From Callaeas wilsoni (Eukaryota > Chordata > Aves > Passeriformes > Callaeidae): a DNA stretch of 64,000 nucleotides. Shown in pieces: positions 48,621-61,300 of the stretch. A model generated the notes under the pieces. It was not told the origin of the DNA. It searched no databases and was given only the letters and a program-made list of their open reading frames with translations. The translations under genes were made by a program, and so were the position numbers. Within the stretch, counting starts at the first letter, position 1, and the number at the start of each line of letters is the position of its first letter. The stretch covers positions 19,651 through 83,650 of the forward strand of contig VWPU01012725.1 in the NCBI GenBank assembly GCA_013398955.1, read 5' to 3'.

Positions 48621-51600
48621 AATCCTTGCACCCTGGGCTGTTCATTACTGCCTCTCCACAGTACCGTCAGAAGAAAGATCTCATCAGGACAATGCTTAGA
48701 GATCACCAGGGAATTTCTAAGTGGAAGCAAAGCCACTCAGTCTCCAGATTACTATCTCCAATTACTCAATCCGGATGAGGACCACACCACCTGTGTTCTG
48801 GAGGTGCTGTCTGTGTTTGCATTCCCTCAAACCACTGACTGCCCTGTGGTTAATGCTGTACCAAAGAGCAGGATGCAGTGCCAAGCCCCTGGAATGCTCT
48901 CGGGATCCTGACACTGCCTCCGTGGGCTCTTCAACTGAGCAGGCATCAGTCAGAAACTCATCAAACTCACCCACTGGATGAGGTAAGTCAAGCTGGAAAA
49001 ATCTCTGTAGGACACAGCAAGAGCATTGTGAGTGCACACAGCTGTCCCAAGGCAGCAGTTTCCTGGGATGCTGCAGCCTCGGGGATGACACACCTACCAG
49101 GAATTTTAAAGAGCTCTTTGCTATCTCAGTGCAATGAGAAGAGGGGAAAACCAAGAGGCACAGGGTGAAGTGGAAAAGGCTCAAGAGTCCAAAAACGAGA
49201 CGATAACACAGAAGCTGGAAAGGGAGGCAGGCAGTGCCTCAGAAGTGACTAATTCCAAACCTTTGCTCCAGTGTTTATTATAGAAAACAGATAAGAAAGG
49301 CTGATGGTAACAACTGCCAGGGGCAGCCAGTCCCAAGGTAAACAAACAGCAAATGCCTTGGCAGCAGCCTGCCAAATCCAGATGGTTCCCACATCTTGGG
49401 GCATTTCTTTAAAAGAAAGGACATTATTTTCTCCCCCACAGCATCCTCCCAGCAGTGAGGGGGCTATATTTAGGGTAGTGTCATAGCTAAGGGGATCTTT
49501 GGTCAGAGACCACTGGAAGCACATGAAAACTGAATATTCCCGTATGAAGGCTCTGAGGAAGATCTAGGAGCCAACTCCCTGCAGGAAAGTCAACTAACAA
49601 CCACTGTGGGCTGGACCAGTCATGGCTTTAGTGTGATGAACCATTTCTGTTTTTCTTAGCACAAGAAGAAAGGCATGTCCAGCACTCTGGTTCATATGAG
49701 AGAGTTTTGGAGGATTGAGTGGATTTTTTGCTCTGTCCAAGCAAAACAGCAAGAGCAATTCTTGCTCTGCCAGAAGCTCTGAACTCCTCTGCAGCTGAGA
49801 GCTGGTGTAACACAAGAACCCTCACACTCTGGGGCAGCTGCTGCAATGCTAAAGGGCCTTGAAGCAAAATAGGTGGATTATAGATCCCTGTACCAACTGT
49901 GCCTCCCTGCAGCAGTCCCTCGGCATATGGAGCACGCACAATTTCTTGTGAACAGGGGTCTCTTAAAGCCATCATTTCAGCAGACAGACACCACTGGAGC
50001 CAGCCAACATTTGATTTGAAGCTCCCTCATATGTCAGTGCATCATAAAGCATGAAGGTCTCTTATGTCTTGAAGATAACCGGGAGGATTTTCCAGGAGAG
50101 AAAGTTTTCTATTCCATTCAATCATTCTAGCCATTTTTCATGTTATTTACCTCCCCATCCACATCACAGTAGAGACAGGAGAATAGATTCATTTCACTGT
50201 TGCTCTGCAGTTCAAGTAAACTAGCTCTGAAACATTTTGATCCAAGCTATTGAATCTCAAGCTATACCTGTTAGCCTCTTGTGAGGCAGATTTTAGTCTC
50301 CTCTTTTCCACTCTGCTCATCTCCCCTTTCCAGGGATGGGAAAGGATTAGAAACAAGGAAGCCAAAAAGCTGCCCTGCACTGCATCTTCCCAGCAGGGAT
50401 AGTTTTCCCCTGTCCTTCATTAGTTGTCTGGGTGACAAGTGGCATTCTGTCTTTGATCCCAACAGATCACAAATGCAGTCGTGTCCCACCAATTTCAATC
50501 CCTCACAGTTCATAATCCTTGGCTGCCAGCTCACACCACAGACAGCTCTGCCAAGCAGCAGCAGGAGGGATGCATCCCAAAAGACACCAATCACCTCAAG
50601 GAACAGAAAAAAGTGAGGCACATCTGTGGAACAAGTGGGTCTTCTGAAAACATCAGTCCAAAGTCAAGAGGGTTTGAATTTCTTATTTACAAAAATAATG
50701 CAATTCTGTAACAGCATCCAAACCAAAACTGTAACTCTGCCTGAAAGTTTCCAGTCAGACACACAGCAAAATATCTGCCCTTCCACGCTGGATTGCAGCT
50801 CCATCACTGCCGGGAACCCTGCCCTAGCTCTCCAGCTTCTTCCAGGGAACTCTAGTTCAGCCTTTTTTGAAAGAATGCTTCCAACCCTGTCTATCCCATT
50901 GCAACATGGCTGTAATGCAATCCTTGCTCTACTTTGATTTTCTCCAAACCCTTAAAATGTAATTTTAGTCCTGTCTTGCCATAGGACACAAACCCCATTT
51001 CCCCATCTATTCTGATGGGGATGAAAAAGCTGAAGAAGCAGAAGAGCAAGCATCCATCCATCCCTTTGTCCCACAGAAAATGCCATGCTCTCTTGCTCTG
51101 AGAGTAGGAATTTGCTCTGGCAGCATTCTTGGCACTACACATGCCTGAATCACTCTTGAATTATCAAGGGCCAGCTCCTGCCTCAGTGTGTGCTGCAGGA
51201 AGGGCGAGCACTGCCCTGTCAAGGGCTTTTCTGTGGCTTTCCAACAGCAGCTTGGAGCGGAGCAAAGCCTTTGCAGAAAGCACTCCAAGCAGCAAAATGA
51301 GCCATTTCTGGTAGGAGAGTTTTGCCTACAGGCCTGGGGAGGTTTTGCAGAGAGAAATGCTCAGCACACACCAGCCTCGGCCTCTTGGCTCCGATTCTTT
51401 CCTACAGAAGCCAGCTGGGGTGATATTCCCAGAGCTGGCTCTGGGCTGCTCATCTACAGAAAGCCCCAGTTAAAGCACATTGGGGAGAGGAACAAGCTGG
51501 GCTATGTCCTGTCTCTGAACTCCAGGGAAGCCCCAGTCCTTTGGTCCTCCACCCAGCCAAGTGGCTGCAAACAGGGTTTTTACTGGACTCAAGGATAAAA

Positions 51601-52402
51601 GAACTGAAGCCAGAATACATGGCACAGTCCTTCCAAAACCACACTGCAGAAGTGGAAGCATGCATTTATCTAAATAGCATTTAATTCTTTAGAGTCCCAG
51701 CGTCTCAAGAGCCATCTGCTTAAAACTCCTCTCCAAACAGAGTATCTAAATGAAATATGAGGTCTCTTTCTTCCTCCCACACTCCCTCTGCCAAAATCAG
51801 ACACAAAATGACTGATCTCAGACATTTCTGCTTTGTTACTTTCCCTGTCTGCATTTCTATAACAGAGAAATTAAACGAAAAGAGATCCCAATGAATCAAG
51901 CTGTAGTACTTTGACTTACAATGCATTTTCTTTTATGAAATCACAGGTCAGTTCTGGGAAGGTTTATAGCATAGACATGATTTCCATTATCTTTTCAAGC
52001 AAAAATGAGTCCACCCTGCTCAAGGTATAGAATTGAATCTGAAATCTCAGCTTTGCTACCTTTGCTCTCCTACCAGCAGGGCACAAGGTGACAGGGGCTG
52101 GGGACCACGAGGGTGACAGGCAGGCATTGACTGCTTGGCTCAACCCTCCACACATCTGCATCTCCGTGTGACCCTTGTGGAAGCCTGGCACCAGAGTCTG
52201 CCCATGGCTCTCCAGGGAGCTGCTCTGATTTAGGAGCAATCAAATCAAAACCAATCAAAAGCCTGAGCAAACTTTGCACATCGCTGGTGGTGAGGCTTTT
52301 CTTGCTCTGTTTAATGCCACTGGGACTTCAGGGCTAAGCAGCACCACAAAAAGGGAAATGCTAAACACAGGCTTGTGTGATCCTTGCCTCACCAGTAAAG
52401 AT

Positions 52403-52597
52403 CAGAGGAATTTTCCACCTAAATGCCCCAATGCATTCCCTGGATGGTGAATGAACTTAAAAGAACACAGAGGAATTTTCCACCTAAATGCCCCAATGCA
52501 TTCCCTGGATGGTGAATGAACTTAAAAGAACACAGAGGAATTTTCCACCTAAATGCCCCAATGCATTCCCTGGATGGTGAATGAACTTAAAAGAACA
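52403..52597 (+). repeat. three perfect 65-bp tandem copies
   Basis: The unit starts at 52403, 52468 and 52533 with CAGAGGAATTTTCCACC and ends GAATGAACTTAAAAGAACA. The copies appear identical, which indicates a very recent duplication. It is not part of the CR1 that follows about 90 bases later. Confidence 0.95.
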
Positions 52598-52689
52598 TAA
52601 TTGACACAGGCTCCTGCTGAGGGTCAGTGTTTGCTGGCTCACACCTGCCTCTCTGCTCTGTTTCATAAGAGCTCACCTGCAGAGCTGTA

Positions 52690-53180
52690 CCTAGCCTTGG
52701 GGTCCCAGCACAGGAAGGACGTGGAGCTGTTGGAGCGAGTCCAGAGGAGACAGTGATGATGAGCTCTGAGGGATGGAGCCTCTGTCCTATGGAGACAGGC
52801 TGGGAGAGCTGGGATTGCTCAGCCTGAAGAAGAGAAGGCTCCGGGAAGACCTTACTGCAGTATTGTATTTCAGTATTTCAAGGGGGCTCACAAGAAAGAT
52901 GGGAACAAGCTTTTTATCAGGGCTTGCTGCAACAGGACAAGAGGCAAAGGTTTTAAACCGAAACGGGTTAGATTTAGACTGGATACAAGGAAGGAGATTT
53001 TGACACTGGCAAAACCAGTAAGATGCTGGCACAGATTGCCCAGAGAGGTGGTAGATGCCCCATCCCTGGAAGTGTTCAAGGCCGGGTTGGACAGGGCTCT
53101 GAGCAACCTGGTCTAATTGAAGATGTCCCTGTGGACTAAATGACCTTTAAAGGTCCCTTCCAACCAAACTATTCTGCCAT
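52690..53180 (+). mobile_element. CR1 LINE fragment, about 490 bp
   Basis: Recognisable CR1 landmarks occur in order: GAGCGAGTCCAGAGGAGACA, CTATGGAGACAGGCTGGGAG, GCCTGAAGAAGAGAAGGCTC, TGCCCAGAGAGGTGGTAGAT, CCCATCCCTGGAAGTGTTCA and AGGTCCCTTCCAACC. The copy is 5'-truncated and decayed, antisense to FHL1 within its intron. The usual ATTCTATGAT tail is degraded. Confidence 0.93.
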
Positions 53181-55157
53181 ACAAAAGGAAGTAAGCTGCT
53201 GCTTCAGGGCAAAGAGGTCAGTTCCTTAAAGCTTTTGTTACATCCTAGTGCAATGGGTGTGGACTGCAAGCCATATTCATGTGATAAGGATTTAGATTAC
53301 AGATGAAGTGCATCCTACAGCATGATTCCCCTATCCAGGGACATGAACAGGGACCTGGCCGGGCTCCCCCAGCTGCTTCGTACCATATGTCTGGATTTTC
53401 CATTCATGGTACAGTTCGGTGGAAAAGCTGCTTCCGAAATAAAGGCCAGCCAAGACGGGCTGGAGAGTGTTTATTTTCAAATGTTTGAGTACCCTAAACG
53501 TTGCCTCCTTTTGAACAGCTGCCATTGTTTACATCCAAGCAGAGAATTATACCAGCATACAGGGAGACAAGCCATCGCTCACAGCAGGGAATAACTTCTG
53601 TTAGAAACTGTTCAAGCCCAATTCTAAAATCTTTCCCCAGCCAAAATTCCCAAAGAGCAGTGCATGTCAGAAACCAGCTGTAAAATCCCAGCCCTGAACT
53701 TGCTCCTCAGAGCCACAGTCCAAAATCTGAGCAACTGGCTTTCTGCTGCACTGAGATCTGGAGGGGTTTGGGGTTTTTTGCACTTGTGGTGCCAGCTCTG
53801 AAACACCTACCCACATTTTTCTCTCAGGTATTAGTCAAGGATGAATTTTTATATACTGAGCTCCTTAAGGAAAAATTAGGAACTGGTTTGTATTCAAGAA
53901 TGCTGTATTTGGGAAAAAAAGAGAAAAGGGTGTTGTCACTGAAGTATGTGGGTGCTTTTATCATTAAAAAAGAAAGTTGAAGTTTCAAAGCCATATTTGG
54001 TTGCTTGATCAGATATTTGCTTTGTACATCATGGCTTAAGAATTTAATCTGTTTCCTTTTGGAAGTTTTTTTGTTGTTTTTATAAAAACACACTTCCTCT
54101 CAAAACAGGGTAAAAGACTAATTGGTAGGTGGATTGTTTTAATAATTTTCCTCATTCCACGTGCTAGATTTCAGTGGCTTAAAAGATAGCCACGTCCCTT
54201 TCTCAACCACAGACTGGCTCCTGCTTATACAACACAAACTGGACCAGAGTCACATGCATTAACTTATCTTTTGACCAGTTACTAAAGAAGAGATTAATGA
54301 CAGAAACACCCATCTTACAAACACATGGAGAAGTACAACTTCACTCATGCAAGTGACTTCCCAAATCTATATTGATACAGGAGTGCAGTATTTGTACAAA
54401 GCTAAAGGCGTTTGCATTCACTTGGGTGCAGCTGCAGGAACTCTGCAACTGCCTGCTATTCTGTAATACCGAAAGAAAGAGGAAAGTGTGATAGTTATTA
54501 GGTAAAAGCTTGCATTTCCATATTCCCCAATTCTGTTACTGCCAGCCTGCTCCCAGGATTGTTCCTCACATCATCTGAGAGCCCACAAAACAGCCTCTGC
54601 TTTAGCTGTTTCCTCCCCAGCTCTCATAAAAGCCTCAAAGATGCACATCTGATCACCTGCCCAGGAAAGCACAGAGTTGACAGCTCTTACACAACTCAGT
54701 ACCACTGCAAATGCTCCCTAAGCACCAGTTCGACTTGGAAGCAAAGAGAAGAGCTGTATTTATACCCCAGTGGCTGCTGGTACTTTCAAAGCAACCACTT
54801 TCCAGGAGGGAATATGCATATCAGAAAAAGAGGATGCAAGTGAAATCAGAAGGAAGAATGTAGATAAATCCCATTTCCAAAACACCTCATAAAACAAGCA
54901 GTTTCTGAGGTTAACTCAGTGAACCACGGAGAAATTGCTTGCTAGAGAGTGTTTCAGAAGTACATTACACACCCACAGGCTTCCCACTCCCCATCCCTGC
55001 TCTCACAAACCCTTCTCCGGCAGAGCAGTCACAAGGCAGAGAAAAGACCAGCACCAGCCCTGAAATCCAAAGATCTGCGAAGCGTGGGATGCTGAAACGC
55101 TCCCTGCCCTGCTCAGAGAGACGATGCTCGAGAGGAGAGAGGGAGGCATGTGCTTAC

Positions 55158-55286
55158 TGGCTGCCGGAGAGCCCGGAATGCTGCGAGGCGGCTGCCGCCG
55201 GGAGGAGGAAGGGATGGACCGAGCGCTGCGAGTGGCTGCGGAGCGGACACGGGAGCGCTTTGGTCCAGGGCTGGACTGGGATGTCC
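55158..55286 (-). other. FHL1: candidate untranslated first exon of FHL1
   Basis: On the minus strand a CpG-rich segment runs from about 30 bases after a TATA box to the near-consensus donor GGCAGCCA|GTAAGC (55158/55157). It is a clear CpG-rich promoter-like block in the 30-64 kb part and sits upstream of FHL1 in the right orientation. It contains no long conserved frame. The start site is estimated from TATA spacing. Assignment to FHL1 is inferred from position and strand. Confidence 0.5.
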
Positions 55287-55310
55287 AGCGGGAGGGACGC
55301 GGCTTCCACA

Positions 55311-55316
55311 CTTATA
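55311..55316 (-). promoter_or_regulatory. FHL1: TATA box of the candidate FHL1 promoter
   Basis: The minus-strand sequence is CTGCTATAAGTGTGG, followed by GC-rich sequence. An E-box CAGCTG lies about 75 bases upstream (55391-55396), and an A/T run at about 55340-55360 lies between. The spacing fits transcription leftwards from about 55286. Confidence 0.5.
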
Positions 55317-58300
55317 GCAGGGAGGTGCATGGCAGGGGAAAAAAAATAAAAATGTTAGACCAGCCCATAGCACCGATCGTGCCCGGGAAGCAGCTGGAGG
55401 TGGGGAGCAGCCCGCTCCTCCCAGGGTCACTGCACCATCCATGGGGGGAAAACCCCAGCCAGCCACGGCACTGTGCCAGCAGAGCTCTTCCCTGACTCCC
55501 CACAACAGCACAGCGCTGTCACGGGAACCACGGGGAGCAGCAGGCTGGGAAAAGCCCCCTGCCCCCAAAGTGCCAGGCACTGCACTCCCAGACAAGGAAA
55601 ACGAGGCACAAAATTTTTGCAGGAGGATGTGCCGGCAGGCTCCTGTCCTGTCCAAACAACCCTCTCTCAATGCTAGAGCCTTTCCTGGAAGCTCAGTTAT
55701 ACATCACCTTCAGGTTCATAGACAGAGTTTGCAGGACACAAAACGAACAGCAGGGATGTATTTCAAGTGAGAAATTTGCAGGGAGGGAGGGCACCCAACT
55801 GAAGGGAACACCAAAAAAATTATGCCACAAGACGAGCATTTTCTTCAAAGCAGACATGAAAAAAAGTACTGTCAGGTAGGAATTCATCTCTATTTTAAAT
55901 AAATCTGCCTGCCTCTGCTGCACCACACCAGAAAAATCTCACAACATTCACATTTATTTTCTTTTCTCCCTTTTCCCATCCCTTATTCTTTTTATATTCT
56001 TCTGAGTTTATCCCACTTCCTTCCATTTTTCTGTTATTGGACACATGGCCCAGCAAGTAACTAAGTTTGTTTTTTAGCAAGAGGTGCTTGTGTTGGAGCT
56101 CTTGCTCTGCAAACAGGCTTTTGTGGTGCCTTGGAGAGCCACCACAGAGCTCCTGACTAACGGCAGGAGAGGCTGGTAGGTGTGCCTGACACAGCACCAG
56201 TATCCCTGGAAAGCAGATCACTACACTTGGGCCAAGGAATTTCTCTTTGTTAGTAAAACAAAAACATTGTGTAATAGCAAACATACCCTCTTTATAAAAA
56301 CATTCGTATTTTTCGCGTCTCTGTTCCTTCAACAGGTAAGTCCCACAGATTCCTCCAACACTGCATCATCCATATTAACAGTGTCCCTAGCAGGGACAGG
56401 AACACTGGGCTGCCCTGAGGTTCAAGGCTCAGACTGCCACCACTTGCCAAGAACAACTTCAGGCGTGCATAAAACACCGATGTGAAACACCAACATCATT
56501 TGTCATTATGGACTGAAGTTTACACTTGATTTTCAAAGGAATCCAAATACCCATTTCCAGCTCATTTTTCCAACAGCTCTCCCAGCAAGCATAAAACTCA
56601 CTCACCATTAGCGAGAGCTTTTCTCTAATGGCTGTAACCAACCATCAAACCTACAAGAACATTAACAAAACCCCCCTGCCCCTAAGGTATGATGTTTGTT
56701 ACACATTCGCAGCTGCAGAGCTCCAGGATTCATGTGAAATTGCGGAGATGAGACCAGTCAAGGATGGGACATTCAGGCAGAGCATTCCCAGTTCGATAAA
56801 TCAAGCCAAGAGCTCCAGGAGAAACCAGAGTTGTAGAGTGTGAGGATACAAAGAAAAAACAGGTGTTGCACAGCTGTAGGAGAACATCACCAGGGAAAAG
56901 CTGCCCTGCAGGCAGCTCCTGCGGGGTTTCTTCTTTCGGAGAAAAAAGCCCTCCTGCCTCTGACCATAAACAGAAATAGGAGGAGAGAGGAGTGGGAAGG
57001 GCACTGCTCCAAGAGCAGCTGTACCAATGGAGTCCCTTCACCAGAGACCAGCCACTGCCCCTGCGCCCATAGGAGTGTTTGGGGACTAATCCTGCACCTC
57101 TGCAGCTGCATCTTGGAAGATCCCAACCAGATGATGCATCCTGGAGAAGCACGAGTGCTCTGATAAGTGCCTGACAGCAGGCACCTGCAGCCCACCCGCA
57201 GCTAACAAGCATCCCATATCTGCAGGGAATGTCATCAGGCTGCTATCAGGATCCTCTGCCTCTTATTTAAAGTATTAGATGCCTTCCACGTGTAACACAA
57301 ACTAGAGATTTCATGGCCAAATCCTAAACACCAGCTACCATCAAAAGCAACTCCTAGGCAGCATATCTGTCAGCTTAATAGAGTAGCAGATAAATAATAA
57401 ATTCAACTGCTTAATGTGGCTCCCACTGATTACAGCAGAGCACGTTGTTATTTGAGTAATTCATTGCTCTCATTGCATTGCAGCTCAAGGCCTCCTCCTG
57501 CAATTGCTGCATCCTTTAGGTCCTTGTTGGATTCACTACCCAGACCCATGTGCACAATGCCACATCCAGGAAAAAAAGCAGAATAAAAATCTGCAAAGGC
57601 ACATGGCACAGAGCAAGTGCTTTACCCCACCTTCAGTATTGCTACTCCTGCCAGACAGTGAGTGTGTGCAGGATCAGACCTTAAATCAGACCTTAAAATG
57701 ACCAGTATACCTGACAGAGAAGAATTTAAGCACTCCAAAGCTTGCACTTATCACAGCAGTAGCTTTAGTCTGTTTGGAAAAGAGCAGCGGATGATTTAGA
57801 GAGCAAGAACAGCATGCAACCAGAGTCAAGGAACAGGCACTGGGGCATTGCCACATTACAGATACGGTAAAGCACTATAAAAATCTCTGCCAAAGCATTG
57901 GATTAAACAAGAATAAAGTGCAAGAATGACACAACTCATTGTGTCATTGCAAAGGACTGAGTCAACTCTGAGTCAATCCCCTGCTACCCCCAGTGCTCGC
58001 TAAGGAAGATAATCAGTTACCCTGCAAATTGATTTTTGGCAAACACAGTAAACAAATCTAAAAAAGAAAGACTCCAATGATCCAATATATCCTTGACTGG
58101 TTATCCAAACAAAATGAAGTATAAGCAGAAGCACTTAAAACCGAGTTGGTTGAATTACTCACTCAAATCTATCGGCTAGGAAACTTTATTTGGAGATGGT
58201 AGAGCTTGCAGAGGGTGTGGGGAGGCTGCTCTACAAACCAAGTGCTCTCCAAGAGACCCCGAGGGCAGGACACCCCCAAAGCCAAGGGCTCACCCCAGAG

Positions 58301-61300
58301 CAGGGATCGTCTGCACCAGTGGAGAAAAAGATGTGCTTTGATTCATCCTTTGGGTCTTCATGCTGGTTCCATTAAATCCCTCTGCAGGCACAGAGGGGAA
58401 AAGGCTTCCACACTGGGGGCCCTGGTTTTGCCAGTGGAAGGAAGCCACTGCATTTTGGGGTGAATCCAAGCAGAGTGCCACTCGCGTGCCCAAGGGTGGG
58501 TTTGGCTGTCCTGGTTCCCACGTGCCAAGCTGGGGCTGGGTGTGACATGTCCTACCCATGGTGTCCCCTAGCCAGGACCGACAGCGGTGACAATCACCCT
58601 GTGTGACATGGGGCTGCCCCACTTACCTGCTCCCTGTGGAACACCACGGCCTCACAGAGCCACAGCAGCTCTTCACACCAACAAAGATAATCACACACAA
58701 ACCCTGCAGAGCCCTCCTCTCGCAGTGAACCTCTCAGCCCTTCCCTCAGCTACCTCAGCTCCAGGTGAAAATAATCACCAATCCCCCTCGTTAAAGCAAT
58801 TACCACTCATTATCCCCTCTCACCCCTTTGTCCAAAACAGCTGGGAAGGGCTCTTTTCCCATTCCAAGTTGCAGTCTGAGGGATGCAGCTATTTTGGGCT
58901 TAAGGTACCACGACAAACCCTCTTGACTCCCCAGGGTCACTGCCCTGTTAATTCCCTAATTGACAGGCTCCATCCTCCTTTCACCACAGAGCCACCTGCT
59001 TTCTCCAGCCCCTGAGAGCAGGAAGCCTTCCCAGCAGAGGCAGCCACACAGGCTGGCTGCTGTGTAGAAGTCAGTCGTGCCCTGTTTTGGATGGGTTCTT
59101 TTCCCACTGGAACATAAAGCATCCGTGGCCCACACATGGCTTCCCAGCTGAAAGGAGAACTATCACATTGGACAGCTGATCCCTTGAGGCCCCAGTGATG
59201 GCTCCCTCCTCAAGCTGTCCTCTGACTTTTCCAAAGTCTGTTTTCAGCCCCAGGTGCACAGGGAAAGACACCTTGCTCTGCAGCGAGTCATTTCAAGAGA
59301 TGCAAGAGAGAGGAAAGAGAGGAAAAGAAATAGGGAAAGAGATCCATCAGTCTCCACACCCTCAACCATCCCACCGTTCTGCTGCCCTGGGGGATAACTG
59401 GAGGCCAGATGGAGCCCCAGCCCTGCAGGCAGCTGGAACTCACCTGACACCAGCTAATTACCTCACAGCCATCAGCACAAAGTCCCCACGCAGGCAAAGT
59501 AATGGAAAAGCTGAAACACTTCAGAGTCATTCCTCTCTGGGAGTAAGTAAGGGAGGGGTTATGGAAGGTTGGAACGGTGTGGTTAAAACATCAGTGATGC
59601 AAAGCCTTTTCCATGGAGTTTAAATACATAACATGCTGCTTTCCAAGCTGATGCAAAGGAGAGCATCACAACCTGTCGGCCACATGCCGTGGGCTGTGAT
59701 CCTCAGTGGGAGCAGCCAGCCTGCCAAAAACCAGACATCTCCCAGCTCTCTGTGCTTCTGCTGCAATTTTTCCTATCAGTGTGGTCTGGAAATCACACAC
59801 ATGCAAGGGATTGAGGGTGAAATTGCTGAGGGGCATCAGTGGATTCCTCTTCATCACTGGTTGAGCAAACCAGGAAAGGACCGAGTTGTCCCGGCCTCAA
59901 GTCGCACCATGGGAGGTTTAGATTGGATATTGGGAAATATTTCTCCACTCAAAGGGTGGTCAAACATTGGAACAGGCTGCCCAGGAAAGTGCTGGAACCC
60001 CTGTCGCTGGGAGAGTTCAAAACCACGTAGATGTGGTGCTTAGAGACATGGTTTAGAGCTGGGATTGGCAGTGCTGGGTTAATGGTGGGACTCGATATAA
60101 GAAACCTTTTCCACCCTTTATGATTCTATGATTCTTTTAATTTAGTGGGCAAAACAGCAAGCCACAAAAAAAGGATTTTGATTGTATTAGGTGACAGGCA
60201 CAAGACTACTCAGCTCTCCCCAATTTAGTGTCAAAGTATTTCTGTAGCATAGCCCTAAGATACCATCAGCAAACCTGGATCAACGGATCAAAGGAAATTT
60301 CCAAAAGCTGGACAATCACCTGCTGAGAGCCTGTTAGTGAATAAGCCCATGAGTAATTACAGTGGCTGTGTTATTTGTGATATCACTGCTACTCAGATTT
60401 TCCTGAGTGACACCAGAATCTGCACATGGAGAAGGGATCTAGCTAAAGATTGTTCCCACCTTTAAAAAGCAGCTGCAGGCATGGCTCAGCTATCAGAGTA
60501 AGAGGAGCAGCCGTGTCAGCCCTCTTGGTGTCCTTTGGCAGAGTCCAAAATGCTTCTCCCAGTACAAGTTGCTCCTTCTGTGCATGGAAAATTACAAAGG
60601 TGACTCCCATTTATAAAAGATGATGCACCAGAGCCCTGCAGGAATGGACCCATCTGTTGACTGCAGCAAGGCTGCATTTGGAAAAGGCAAGAGAAACTAA
60701 GGTTTCCAACAGTCTTTCCAGCAACAATTTAAGTTTTCAAGGAATGTTGGCAGCAGTCACAGCTATTTATCTGCAGCCTGCAAGGGGCTATTCAAACACG
60801 CCAGGTTTTCTGCCAAGGGTAGGGCTTGAGGTTTTCTGCTCCACAGTCGTTTGAACCTCAGCATTTCCATCCACATTCATGTGCTGGGTCCTGGTGGTTT
60901 TTCCTGCTGGATCACAAGCAGGGATGTGGGAGCAGCAGGCAGCTTGTGGCCACGGGCACCGCCCCACTGGGACAGGGTATCCCCGTGAGTGCACACCTCT
61001 GCCTCCGCATCCCCGCACGCCGACCTCGTGGTCTGTGCAAACCCTGCCCCGAGCACAGCCCGCAAACTGAAGCGTGGGGAACAGCCCGGGCAAAAAACCA
61101 GCTTTGCTCCTGCACAAGCACTGCTATCTCTAGAACTCTTCAGCCACCCTCTGCTGAAGTCAAGTAAATTTCCATTGACTCCAACAATTTCTCGGGCACA
61201 GTTTGAGTAAGCGTTTCCAGACTTTGGCCCTTCCAGCAAACACCTTGGCCAGACATTAAACAATAACAGGAATCCATCAAATATTTGAGTATTTGCATAA

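Larger units (their letters stand above)
36669..55157 (-). other. FHL1: FHL1 intron 1 (between candidate promoter and alternative exon)
   Basis: About 18.5 kb without a supported exon. It holds a GA run (48606-48620), the 65-bp tandem repeat (52403-52597) and a CR1 fragment (52690-53180). A moderately CpG-rich patch at about 47640-48000 might be regulatory, but has no clear exon or promoter signature. AT-rich stretches such as 44330-44480 could be conserved elements; this cannot be judged from one sequence. Confidence 0.45.

Noticed and set aside
55113..55670. 185-codon minus-strand open frame over the CpG-rich block
   Set aside because: Low-complexity Ser/Pro/Arg product typical of GC-rich promoter DNA. 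It spans the TATA box and a good donor, so it is better explained as a promoter and untranslated exon.
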